This document shows, in pieces, positions 7,272-14,962 of a DNA stretch of 21,393 nucleotides (positions are counted from its first letter, which is position 1; the number at the start of each line of letters is the position of its first letter). The notes beneath the pieces are model-generated. The model was given only the letters and a program-made list of their open reading frames with translations, did no database searches and was not told the origin of the DNA. The stretch comes from an uncultured Clostridium sp. (GTDB taxonomy: Bacteria > Bacillota > Clostridia > Lachnospirales > Lachnospiraceae), in the NCBI GenBank assembly GCA_900549235.1, contig URNT01000050.1, positions 1 to 21,393 on the forward strand, read 5' to 3'. The position numbers and the translations under genes were made by a program.

Positions 7272-10200
7272 AATGCCTCCCCCAAATGCTCGTTGACCGA
7301 CTCTGCAACTATTTTTCCATCAAGGATTGTCTGGTTATAACTTTTAACGACAATTGGCTGCCTCGCGGCTTTTCCATTCATAGGTTCCGCCATCTTCCAT
7401 GTAAGATCCTTCATCTGGTCTGTAACCCGTCGCTTATTATCCCGGATCCCCTTCGCAAAGCCCTGCATCATATCCGGCATCCATTCATCATCGTTCTTCA
7501 TTGGGCCTTTTTCGGGCGTAGAATGATGCAGATAATCAGATACCGTATCAGCCGCAGCTTCACAGGCTTCTTCAAGATCACGAATCTTACTACGGATTCC
7601 AGCTATGTAGTTATCCATCATATCGACGCCCCAGCCTCTCGATTTCTGCGTAAGACCTTCGATATAGTCAACCGCAGGATCTAAACCGGTTGTAATGATT
7701 CCAGGTAAGGTATCTACTTTTTCTTTAATCCCATCGGCCATATCAGCGAATGCCTTGATAGAATCCGATTTTATCCCCTCTGTCTTTGTGCGGTTATTTT
7801 CTTCCATCTCTGTAAGCTTATCACTATGATTAGTCTTTACCTTATCAATAGCCGCTTCGTGGTCGTCGCGGATCTCCGTCCACCGCTTTTTCCATATCTG
7901 ACTTACTGATTCCATCACTTCAGTGATTTTATTATCCAGTGCTGTCATTTTTGTATCTGTCTCAGTTGATATCTCTGATAGGGTTGTCCTAAGCTGTGTT
8001 ACAAGCCCAGTCGCCCATGTCTGCCAATTATTGGACATCGTTGTCTGATACAACTGGATTGCAGCCTGGGAACTGGCAAGGTTTCCCGATAGTGTTCCCG
8101 TAGCTGTGGTAGCCACTTTATTAACAGCCGCGGTTACATTATTCGTACCTTCCTCGATTCCTCCGGCAAGGCCTTCGTCGAAATCTAAACCAATGCCATG
8201 GGTTACGCGAGATGGGGAATGACTGTCTAAGGCTTCTTTCGTTGCATCTATTCCAGCATCAGCTACATTACCCGCAGCAGTTTCTACTTCTATGGTTCCT
8301 TCCTCTATTCCTCCAGCAAGACCGGCCGCGTAATCCTGTCCGGTTGTCTTCCCTGCTTCTTTAAACTCTCCCGACTTATTCTCAAGAGCCTTCGCAGTGT
8401 TGGAAATAGATTCTCCAGTTGTATCTGGCAGCTTATCCAGTTCCTGCTTGCTTAGATTTACAAGCGTCTTCATATTGTCAACCTGGCTCTGTGTAATTCC
8501 GGGCGCTCCAGCGTCGACTGCAGCTTTCATTTCTGTGTATTTCTGAGAAAAATCAGCCACCTGGCGTTCGAGTGATTCTCTGGTTGACGTTTCCGTGGTC
8601 TGAAATGCATTACTGGTTTTTAAAACTGCATCTGCAATCTGCTGTTGGTTGTCCGATACAAGCGCTGCCGTCAACGCTTCGGTATTTGCAATAATTGAAC
8701 TATAGCCGACATACTGCTCTTCGGCTTTTGACAATTTCTCATTTAGCCCCACAAGTTTGTCACTATATCCCGTTACTTGATCTCCAGCTTCTTTTACTTT
8801 TTCGCTTGCTTCCAGAACAGAACGAGCATACGCACCATTTGTATCTTTATTCTTTTCATACAGTGCATTTAATTCTTCTTGGTATTGCTTCTCTTTCTTT
8901 TGCGCCTCATTAAGCGCTTTTTTATTATCTTCAACCTCTTTCTGGGCTTCATTATATGCTATAAATGCATTTGTTTGATTTTGTAGTGCTTCTGTATAAG
9001 CCGCTTCATTCGCAGACAATAATGCATTGGCCTGCTTCTTTACAATCAGCTGATCGATACTATCGCACATTTCTTTATATTTATCAATCTGATTGCCAGT
9101 CATTGTGTATTCCTGACCCAATGCCGTTGATAATTCTCCCAGGATGTATTGTGCACGCTCCTCGTATCCTTCCAGGACGTTTCCATTCTCATCAGTAATG
9201 CCTTGTAGTTCAGCAAATAATTCCCGTTCCTTATTGGCTTCCGTTTCCACGCCGGCCGCCGCATCAGCACGTCTCTGATTTAACTGGTCATACGCTGAAT
9301 ATAATTCGTCAACTTTTGTTTTATTCTCTGCCTCCTGATCAGTGAGTTTGACTGCTTCGTCGTAATATTCACTGGTCTTTTCTTTCGATTCTGCCAACAC
9401 AAGAGCAATGGCTCCTATCGCCGCAGCCGTTAATAATAGAGGTCCGCCAACTGCTGATAGAGCAGTAAAAACAGCGCCGAGTGATGTTACTGCGGTCATC
9501 AGCGCGCCTATCCCAGTGGCCATCTGTCCTATCAAGATGAGTAACGGCCCAATCGCAGCAACTATAAGCCCGACGGTTACAATTGTTTGTTTCTGAGAAT
9601 CTTCCAGGCTGTTATACCAGTCAACCCACTCCTGTATCTTTCCCACAAGCGCCCGTATCATCGGCACAAGCGAGTCTCCAATACTGATAGCAGCCTCCTC
9701 CAGCTGGCTTTTTAAGATCGTGAGCTGTCCGTTAAGGTTGTCCTGCATGACCTCCGACATCTCTTTTGCGGAGCCGCTGGAACTATTGATTGCATCAGAA
9801 AGCTTTTTGTAATCCTCCTCACTGGCGTTAATAATTGCCAACATACCGGACATAGCCTCTTTCCCAAAAAGAGTAGCTGCATAAGATGACTGCTGCTCCT
9901 GTGTGAGTCCTTCTATAGCCTGCGTGCCGAGGGACAATGCAAGGTTCTGCTCCACCTGGGCCCGGTTCGTCTTTTTCGTCACCTTGATACCAAGCTTATC
10001 CTGGGCCTGCTTTTTAAACTGGGCCTCCGACATACTCTTAACCTGTTTCTGACCAGCATACATTGCTAACTTAAAATACTTTTCTTCGTCAGTCAGACCG
10101 CTTAAGGTATCTCCATATCCGTCAGCTATCGCTTCCTGCTCGATCATTTCAAGTTTCTGTTTCTTCTGTTCCTCCGTCGTGACGGCAAAAGAGCTTCTGA

Positions 10201-11305
10201 GAATCTGCATTGTTTCATCAAGGGATTTCATGGTACCGTCTTCGTTTGCCACTTCGATCCCCAGTTCCTGCATCACGCCTTCCATGGCCTCTGTTGGTTT
10301 TACCATGTTCGTAATGGCTGCTCTAAGCTGTGTACCGGACTGACTGGCCTTGATACCGCTGTTTGCCATCAGACCGACTGCAAGAGCCGTATCCTCCATG
10401 GAATAACCCAAGGAACCACATACCGGAGCCACGTACTTAAAGGTCTCGCCCATCATTTCAACGTTGGTATTGGCATTACTGGAAGCAGCCGCCATAACAT
10501 CAGCCAGCCGCCCGGCATCGGCAGCCGTATAACCCATACCAGTTAAAGCGTCCGTAACGATGTCTGATGTCGTTGCCAGATCAGCACCGGAAGCCGCCGC
10601 TAAATCCATGATACCTGAGATACCACTTAGCATATCGTCGGTTTTCCAGCCAGCCATAGCCATGTAAGTCATGGCATCTGCGGCATCTGATGCGCTAAAC
10701 TTAGTCTCAGCTCCCATCTCCCGGGCCTTAGCACGGAGTTTATCAAAATCGTCCCCCGTGGCCCCGCTGATGGCCGATACATTGGACATGGATTCATCGA
10801 AGTCTGCCGTCGTCTTCACAGCCGCGGCCCCAATTCCTGCCACGGCCGCCGTAACCGGCAAGAGCTTCTTTCCTGCGCCTTCAATTTTCTGACCAACTTC
10901 CTGAAATTTCTCTCCAGCAAGACTAATCTGCTGTAACGTCACATTGGCTTCGCCTGCTTGTTTTTCCAGTGTTTTTAGCTGCTGCTCAGTGGCGATAACC
11001 TCCCGTTTCAGTGCATCGTACTGTTCCTCACTGATTTTTCCCTCCTTGAACTGCTCCTGCGCCTGAGCTTCTGCTGTCTTTAATGTTTCTAATTTCTCTT
11101 TCGTGTCATTAACGACCTGAGACAGCAACTTCTGTTTCTGACTTAACAACTCAGTGTTTGATGGATCCAGTTTCAGGAGGCGGCTCACATCTTTAAGCTG
11201 ACTCTGTGTGCTGCTGATTTCCTTATTGACTCCGCTCAATGCTTTATTTAGTCCGGTGGTATCGCCACCGATTTCTATTGTTATGCCTTTGATTCTGTCA
11301 GCCAC
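7268..11305 (-). CDS. Tail tape measure protein (TP901 family)
   Basis: This 1345-residue protein sets tail length and is ejected with the DNA. I start it at GTG 11305 (M-A-D-R-I-K-G-I-T), 8 bases after AGGAGG. A more upstream in-frame GTG at 11314 overlaps that ribosome binding site and cannot be used. Order: N-terminal coiled coil to ~145; TP901 core ~150-350 (D-F-D-E-S-M-S-N-V-S and S-G-T-Q-L-R-A-A-I); a helical charged insert ~373-466; the core resumes at L-F-G-K-E-A-M-S-G-M; hydrophobic stretch ~574-638; long helices; and C-terminal S-H-S-P-S-R and H-H-S-T-P-E-K-G motifs. At about 1.5 Angstrom per residue (a general rule) it predicts a tail of about 200 nm. Confidence 0.95.
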   Translation of the reverse strand: MADRIKGITIEIGGDTTGLNKALSGVNKEISSTQSQLKDVSRLLKLDPSNTELLSQKQKLLSQVVNDTKEKLETLKTAEAQAQEQFKEGKISEEQYDALKREVIATEQQLKTLEKQAGEANVTLQQISLAGEKFQEVGQKIEGAGKKLLPVTAAVAGIGAAAVKTTADFDESMSNVSAISGATGDDFDKLRAKAREMGAETKFSASDAADAMTYMAMAGWKTDDMLSGISGIMDLAAASGADLATTSDIVTDALTGMGYTAADAGRLADVMAAASSNANTNVEMMGETFKYVAPVCGSLGYSMEDTALAVGLMANSGIKASQSGTQLRAAITNMVKPTEAMEGVMQELGIEVANEDGTMKSLDETMQILRSSFAVTTEEQKKQKLEMIEQEAIADGYGDTLSGLTDEEKYFKLAMYAGQKQVKSMSEAQFKKQAQDKLGIKVTKKTNRAQVEQNLALSLGTQAIEGLTQEQQSSYAATLFGKEAMSGMLAIINASEEDYKKLSDAINSSSGSAKEMSEVMQDNLNGQLTILKSQLEEAAISIGDSLVPMIRALVGKIQEWVDWYNSLEDSQKQTIVTVGLIVAAIGPLLILIGQMATGIGALMTAVTSLGAVFTALSAVGGPLLLTAAAIGAIALVLAESKEKTSEYYDEAVKLTDQEAENKTKVDELYSAYDQLNQRRADAAAGVETEANKERELFAELQGITDENGNVLEGYEERAQYILGELSTALGQEYTMTGNQIDKYKEMCDSIDQLIVKKQANALLSANEAAYTEALQNQTNAFIAYNEAQKEVEDNKKALNEAQKKEKQYQEELNALYEKNKDTNGAYARSVLEASEKVKEAGDQVTGYSDKLVGLNEKLSKAEEQYVGYSSIIANTEALTAALVSDNQQQIADAVLKTSNAFQTTETSTRESLERQVADFSQKYTEMKAAVDAGAPGITQSQVDNMKTLVNLSKQELDKLPDTTGESISNTAKALENKSGEFKEAGKTTGQDYAAGLAGGIEEGTIEVETAAGNVADAGIDATKEALDSHSPSRVTHGIGLDFDEGLAGGIEEGTNNVTAAVNKVATTATGTLSGNLASSQAAIQLYQTTMSNNWQTWATGLVTQLRTTLSEISTETDTKMTALDNKITEVMESVSQIWKKRWTEIRDDHEAAIDKVKTNHSDKLTEMEENNRTKTEGIKSDSIKAFADMADGIKEKVDTLPGIITTGLDPAVDYIEGLTQKSRGWGVDMMDNYIAGIRSKIRDLEEACEAAADTVSDYLHHSTPEKGPMKNDDEWMPDMMQGFAKGIRDNKRRVTDQMKDLTWKMAEPMNGKAARQPIVVKSYNQTILDGKIVAESVNEHLGEAL
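8147..8170 (-). repeat. LAGGIEEG repeat, copy 2, in the tape measure gene
   Basis: These 24 bases encode L-A-G-G-I-E-E-G. The same eight residues are encoded 150 bases away at 8297-8320, with differences only at third codon positions. It lies just after the S-H-S-P-S-R motif. This is an internal repeat of a tape-measure C-terminal module, not a mobile element. Confidence 0.8.
8297..8320 (-). repeat. LAGGIEEG repeat, copy 1, in the tape measure gene
   Basis: This is the partner of the repeat at 8147-8170. The encoded residues are identical (L-A-G-G-I-E-E-G followed by T) with synonymous differences, spaced exactly 50 codons apart. It probably reflects duplication of a ~50-residue structural unit of the tape measure. 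Confidence 0.8.
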
Positions 11306-11317
11306 GAATACCACCTC

Positions 11318-11844
11318 CTAAAACTTATCAAAATCGTTCTGCGTTGCCATATTGGGATACTTATAATTATCGTTTTGAGACTCTGTAAACATGTCCATTA
11401 CTAAACCAATCGATAGTAAATCGAGATCGCTGATAGAAATCCCGATCTGTGCCGCTCTTAGCATAAAAAGCGGAGTTGTCATTTCCCGGCTACTCGGTTT
11501 AAGTTTTTTTTTGCCTCCACATCAGTTTGTAAATTGAGATGCCAAAGATCCACAAGCTGCGGAATGACCTCATAAATCGAAAACGTATTAAACTGATCCA
11601 ACCATTCTTCCGGTGTATCCGGTTGAGAAGGGTCTGCATGTTTTGCCATAACGTAGGAAACATTCTCAAAGATTTCCAGAATCTCAAGTGGAGTATCTTT
11701 TTTTTTGCCCTTTACGGTCTTTTCAAGTTTCATAAAATCCCGGAAAATATCACGCTGAAACATTGCCCGGTAAAGCCTTGGAACGGTTGCCGATGCCTTA
11801 AACGGTACCAGTCTCCCATCAATTTCTATCTCCTTACGAATCAT
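11318..11844 (-). CDS. Tail assembly chaperone, -1 frameshift long form (gpGT-like)
   Basis: Reading from 11844 to the AAC codon at 11505-11503, then shifting back one base, gives 114 plus 61 residues, about 175 in all, ending at the TAG at 11320-11318. The added segment runs L-K-P-S-S-R-E-M, then P-L-F-M-L-R-A-A-Q-I-G-I, S-D-L-D-L-L-S-I-G-L-V-M-D-M-F, and Y-P-N-M-A-T-Q-N-D-F-D. It is well formed and matches the T-domain type seen in other Firmicutes phage chaperones (recognition from memory). The stop overlaps the tape measure ribosome binding site. An alternative is independent initiation at an ATG (11482) that overlaps the short-form stop as ATGA, giving 54 residues, but it lacks a good ribosome binding site. 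Confidence 0.85.
11479..11844 (-). CDS. Tail assembly chaperone, short form (gpG-like)
   Basis: This 121-residue protein sits between the major tail protein and the tape measure, the canonical place for the tail assembly chaperone. It overlaps the major tail gene by ATGA. The N-terminus (R-L-V-P-F-K-A-S-A, then L-Y-R-A-M-F-Q-R-D-I) is typical of the Firmicutes siphophage TAC family. A slippery A-AAA-AAC heptamer 11 codons before the stop lets part of the ribosomes move to the -1 frame and make a longer form. By analogy with lambda gpG/gpGT, the short form is made in excess and coats the tape measure during tail assembly. It does not appear in the virion. Confidence 0.9.
   Translation of the reverse strand: MIRKEIEIDGRLVPFKASATVPRLYRAMFQRDIFRDFMKLEKTVKGKKKDTPLEILEIFENVSYVMAKHADPSQPDTPEEWLDQFNTFSIYEVIPQLVDLWHLNLQTDVEAKKNLNRVAGK
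11503..11509 (-). promoter_or_regulatory. Programmed -1 ribosomal frameshift slippery site A-AAA-AAC
   Basis: On the minus strand the zero frame reads GCA AAA AAA AAC TTA AAC. The heptamer A-AAA-AAC has the X-XXY-YYZ form and lies in a run of nine A. A -1 shift here opens the 61-codon extension that ends at 11318. No convincing downstream stem-loop was found by eye. Confidence 0.85.
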
Positions 11845-12416
11845 ACGCCTGCACCACCTTCGGTCGGCATATACACAGCATCGTACCAGCCATCATATGT
11901 AGCCGTATCCGTTGTGTCTCCCGTCTTTGCCTTGATCTGACCATTACTTAAGGAGGTTGCTGAAATAGTAAGGGTTTCCGTTACCGGATCCTTTGTTTCC
12001 TCACTGGTCTGGGATTCAATTGATGGACGTGTGGACGTACAGTTATACAGCACATGGCGGATTCCATTCTGATCTCCTTCAAACTCAAACAACAAAGCGA
12101 ATGCTTTTGGCTGCGCATTTGCATTTTCAATTAAGACTTTCTTACCGTCCAGTACTTCTCCCAATACTTCAGTACGGAAGGACTCAGGAACCAGTGCAAT
12201 CTCCAGATCACCTTCATAGCCGTTATTGCTTACACTTTTGTAATACACAATGCCATCGGCATGAAACGGTGAGATTTCGCCCTGTGCATCTAACGAAATA
12301 CTTACTGAGCCAGGAATAGCAACTGGCTTTTCATAGGTAATCGCTCCGCTCTCACCTTCCGTAAGCAGAGCATAATGTGTATTTTTTAGGTTGTACTTTA
12401 CTTTGTTCTTACTCAT
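11841..12416 (-). CDS. Major tail tube protein (phi13 family)
   Basis: This 191-residue protein fits the phi13-type major tail protein in size and position, directly before the chaperone. Visible features are the N-terminal K-V-K-Y-N-L-K-N-T-H-Y-A, the strand pair I-P-G-S-V-S-I-S-L-D-A-Q-G and D-G-I-V-Y-Y, then G-Y-E-G-D-L-E-I-A-L-V-P. The C-terminus has a Thr/Ser-rich segment with E-T-L-T-I-S-A and ends D-A-V-Y-M-P-T-E-G-G. The protein should form hexameric rings that stack to make the tail tube. The ATG at 12416 has GGAGGT upstream and overlaps the stop of the preceding gene by 8 bases; its own end overlaps the chaperone by ATGA. Confidence 0.93.
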   Translation of the reverse strand: MSKNKVKYNLKNTHYALLTEGESGAITYEKPVAIPGSVSISLDAQGEISPFHADGIVYYKSVSNNGYEGDLEIALVPESFRTEVLGEVLDGKKVLIENANAQPKAFALLFEFEGDQNGIRHVLYNCTSTRPSIESQTSEETKDPVTETLTISATSLSNGQIKAKTGDTTDTATYDGWYDAVYMPTEGGAGV

Positions 12417-12738
12417 TGATTAATACCTCCGTTTCGTATAAAACCTCAAACATCTTTTCTGATGTGAGGTATGTTTCTGTTTTCTCATAAAAAAAGCCAT
12501 GCTCTTTCAGCACAGCTTCCACCTTCTTTTCGGCCTCTATATCCTTTTTCTCGGTATATAGTTCTATGTCCAATTCGTTGATGGCCTGATATACAATTCC
12601 ATCGGCCGCAAAGTTATCGGTACTCGGATACAGATACACAACATACGGCTTTTCCGGCTCCTGTCCTTCCTCAAAATGATGATAGGCCGCAGGAAATCCT
12701 ATGGACTTTACCATTTCAAATACTTTCTGATTAGTCAT
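12409..12738 (-). CDS. Tail completion / tail terminator candidate
   Basis: This is a 109-residue protein between the gp10-like neck protein and the major tail protein, where the tail terminator or tail-completion protein normally lies. It overlaps the preceding gene by ATGA. The sequence is alpha/beta: a first helix with V-F-E-M-V-K-S-I-G, then P-Y-V-V-Y-L-Y, an E-L-D-I-E-L-Y-T strand, and a helix A-E-K-K-V-E-A-V-L. This compact pattern is seen in small tail-completion proteins of HK97-like phages. I do not recognise a specific family name with certainty, so the role is assigned mostly from gene order. Confidence 0.75.
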   Translation of the reverse strand: MTNQKVFEMVKSIGFPAAYHHFEEGQEPEKPYVVYLYPSTDNFAADGIVYQAINELDIELYTEKKDIEAEKKVEAVLKEHGFFYEKTETYLTSEKMFEVLYETEVLINE

Positions 12739-13124
12739 CGTGACAGCCTCTCTTTCAGACGTTTTTCGTAGTTTACCGCGGCATTTTCTTCAGCTGTAGA
12801 AATATGAGGAATCCCTTCTACCCGGCCGCCTCCACGTTTTGCATGACCTTTTTCCAGCAGGTGGGTAAGACCTGGTTTCTTCCGGTTGTAGATCCGGATA
12901 TCTACGGAAACCGCTTTTTCTGATTCCACTTTTGATGTCCAGCCGTCTTTATAATGGCCCTTCTTACTCCCTCGCCCTTCAGGTGAAATCTGTTTTAATT
13001 CCTTTACAGCTTCCTTTGCGACTGTTTTGGCTTCTGTCTTCATATCAGCAGATACATCCGCCGCGTACTCTTCCATCATCTTCATAACCTCACTGGCAAG
13101 AGCATCAATCTTAATTCCTGACAT
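12735..13124 (-). CDS. HK97 gp10-like neck / head-tail component
   Basis: This is a 129-residue protein of the HK97 gp10 family. Typical features are a helical start (A-L-A-S-E-V-M-K-M-M), K-T-V-A-K-E-A-V, then S-P-E-G-R-G-S-K-K-G-H-Y-K-D-G-W, and the family hallmark L-L-E-K-G-H-A-K-R-G-G-G followed by P-H-I. It belongs to the head-tail joining set and probably acts at the connector or tail-completion interface. It starts at the ATG at 13124 after AAGGGGG, 4 bases after the head-closure stop. Confidence 0.92.
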   Translation of the reverse strand: MSGIKIDALASEVMKMMEEYAADVSADMKTEAKTVAKEAVKELKQISPEGRGSKKGHYKDGWTSKVESEKAVSVDIRIYNRKKPGLTHLLEKGHAKRGGGRVEGIPHISTAEENAAVNYEKRLKERLSR

Positions 13125-13128
13125 TCTG

Positions 13129-13458
13129 TTACCCCCTTATCGTGGCTCTGATTTTAATGGTTTCGTTCTTGTACTGCACATTGTCAATGCTGGTTATGTT
13201 GTATTCCCTGCCACGGTGTAACAACCGATATTCCTTTGTATTCATGGCTCCCAGCAAAGAATGATAACGCATAATAAACATTACCGTGTTCTGCGCCTGT
13301 GTTTTTGCAGCTTCCCAGTATTCGGAACCAGACAAATTGTTCATGTAGGCATATCCCTTATAATATTCCGTCCATACAGGTATCTGATTTCCGATCTCGT
13401 CCTCGGTATACCCGTTTTTTTCAATTGAAACAGGTTCCCGGTATGCTCCTGCATTCAT
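13129..13458 (-). CDS. Phage head closure protein (SPP1 gp16 / head-tail joining type)
   Basis: This 109-residue, mostly beta protein has the common start of this family, Y-R-E-P-V-S-I-E, then a W-T-E-Y-Y-K-G-Y-A-Y strand, F-I-M-R-Y-H and R-E-Y-N-I-T-S-I-D-N. In related phages it forms the ring below the connector that closes the DNA-filled head and docks the tail. The ATG at 13458 has AGGAGGCGG upstream. Gene order (capsid, gp6, head closure, gp10) is exactly that of HK97-like phages. Confidence 0.92.
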   Translation of the reverse strand: MNAGAYREPVSIEKNGYTEDEIGNQIPVWTEYYKGYAYMNNLSGSEYWEAAKTQAQNTVMFIMRYHSLLGAMNTKEYRLLHRGREYNITSIDNVQYKNETIKIRATIRG

Positions 13459-13469
13459 TGCTCCGCCTC

Positions 13470-13763
13470 CTATAACAGATTCTCACAGTACATTCCCAGA
13501 ATAGTATCCACTACGCGGTTGGTGTTGGCCTTATCTACATACATCTGCCGGTTATCATACATATCTGATATGAGCACAAGGACAGCGATTGTGATATCCT
13601 CATGCTCATCAATTTTTGCTTCACTCAATCCTGTGTAGCTTTTAACGTACTCGACCGCGGCCTTCTTAATGATCTCCAGATACGCCTGATTCTCCTGCAT
13701 GTACGTTTCCTCTTCCCGCAGCTGCCTGCAAATATCTCCGAACGTTATCTGGCTTACCTTCAT
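13470..13763 (-). CDS. Head-tail connector protein, gp6-like
   Basis: This is a 97-residue, almost wholly helical protein directly after the major capsid gene. The pattern (A-Y-L-E-I-I-K-K-A-A, Y-T-G-L-S, D-I-T-I-A-V-L-V-L-I-S-D-M-Y-D-N-R and V-D-T-I-L-G) is typical of the gp6-like DNA packaging/connector family that docks under the portal. Start at the ATG at 13763, with AAGGAGAC upstream and a gap of 11 bases from the capsid stop. Confidence 0.92.
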   Translation of the reverse strand: MKVSQITFGDICRQLREEETYMQENQAYLEIIKKAAVEYVKSYTGLSEAKIDEHEDITIAVLVLISDMYDNRQMYVDKANTNRVVDTILGMYCENLL

Positions 13764-13774
13764 GTCCTGTCTCC

Positions 13775-14962
13775 TTATGCAGATGCTTTCATTACCAGTT
13801 TTGCGATCTTCTGGGCGTTCTCAACCTTCGCGTCAAACTCCATCCACGCAATCACACCAATCGCGTGTTCGTCCGCATATCTTTCCTGAAGGACCTGCAC
13901 CGATGCGTCTTCAGACAGTTTTACTGCCAGTCCGGAAAAATCGCCGTAATAAATTGCCGTCTTACCGGCTTCCATACCGTCCATCTGGTCAGACACATAA
14001 ACCGGCTTTCCAAGCAGCGTGGTACCAAACGCAGACGTTATATCGTCCTGCATCAGATAACGTCCGTTTGAATCCTTCAGGAGTCTTAATGCGGTACGTG
14101 TCGCGCTGTTCATGATAAAGACACCCTTAGCCTGGAATGCGTCCTTTACAGTGTCCTTAAGCATGATAAGCTCATCCATGGTTATTTTGTTCGCTGCGGC
14201 TGCCGTTGTGGAAAGAGTTACACCTTTTAAACCGTCTACTTTAGCAGTAGTGCCATGAAGCAGCTCCATCTCGATAAATCTGGAAATAGATTCTGACATT
14301 GCGGTCACTACGAAGGATACAATATCAAACTGGCTGTTGTTTGCCAGGGATTTAGACACCTTAGAAAGTGCTCCCGCCAGGTACCCTGTCAGTTCGATAT
14401 TGGTAAACTTTCCGCTCGTGCTGGTTAAAGACTTAAACTCATCTGCATAAGCCATCGTAATGGTATTGCCATCGGCGGCGTAATATGGAATAGACAGAGT
14501 ACCCTTGATGTTGTACCGGGTCGCAAGTCTGTAAATCGGGCAGATATCCTCAACCTTTTTGATGATCCGATTTGCAATAGTCTTCGGAATAACGGCACCG
14601 TTGTCAGTTTTGGTCATTTCCCCGGCACGCTCTTCCAGCACTTCTCCGCGAATATAAGCTGCAAACGCACGCTCTTCAAGCTCTTCCTGCTTCAATTCTT
14701 CATTTTTGGCTGTACTGGTGACATTCAGTTTCAGATCCCTGGCGCGCTCCAGTTTCTCAATGGTGCTGTCCAAGGCCTTCACCTGCTTGTCTAAGTCATC
14801 AAACTTCTGATCCTCTTCCGGGCTAAATGCTCTCTTCTCTGTCTCTGCGGAAGATGTCAGATCCTTCATCTGCTGGACCAGCTCCGCCCTCTGCTCCGTA
14901 AGGGACTTTAAGTCCTCTGCTCGATACTGCATGTACTGTCTTACAATTGCTTTCTTTCTCAT
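13775..14962 (-). CDS. HK97-type major capsid protein
   Basis: This is a 395-residue capsid protein. Residues 1-~105 are a charged coiled-coil delta domain (L-T-E-Q-R-A-E-L-V and D-K-Q-V-K-A-L-D) that acts as an internal scaffold and is normally removed by the prohead protease. The mature part begins near T-D-N-G-A-V-I-P-K-T-I. It has an E-loop region (I-P-Y-Y-A-A-D-G-N) and P-domain and A-domain phrases such as F-I-M-N-S-A-T, L-L-G-K-P-V-Y-V-S-D and I-Y-Y-G-D-F. The gene overlaps the protease by ATGA. Whether HK97-style covalent cross-linking occurs cannot be told from inspection. Confidence 0.96.
   Translation of the reverse strand: MRKKAIVRQYMQYRAEDLKSLTEQRAELVQQMKDLTSSAETEKRAFSPEEDQKFDDLDKQVKALDSTIEKLERARDLKLNVTSTAKNEELKQEELEERAFAAYIRGEVLEERAGEMTKTDNGAVIPKTIANRIIKKVEDICPIYRLATRYNIKGTLSIPYYAADGNTITMAYADEFKSLTSTSGKFTNIELTGYLAGALSKVSKSLANNSQFDIVSFVVTAMSESISRFIEMELLHGTTAKVDGLKGVTLSTTAAAANKITMDELIMLKDTVKDAFQAKGVFIMNSATRTALRLLKDSNGRYLMQDDITSAFGTTLLGKPVYVSDQMDGMEAGKTAIYYGDFSGLAVKLSEDASVQVLQERYADEHAIGVIAWMEFDAKVENAQKIAKLVMKASA

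Noticed and set aside
11499..11687. 62-codon minus-strand ORF inside the tail assembly chaperone
   Set aside because: It is in the +1 frame of the chaperone, has no ribosome binding site and a composition unlike a folded protein. It ends at the slippery run but is not the product of a -1 shift.
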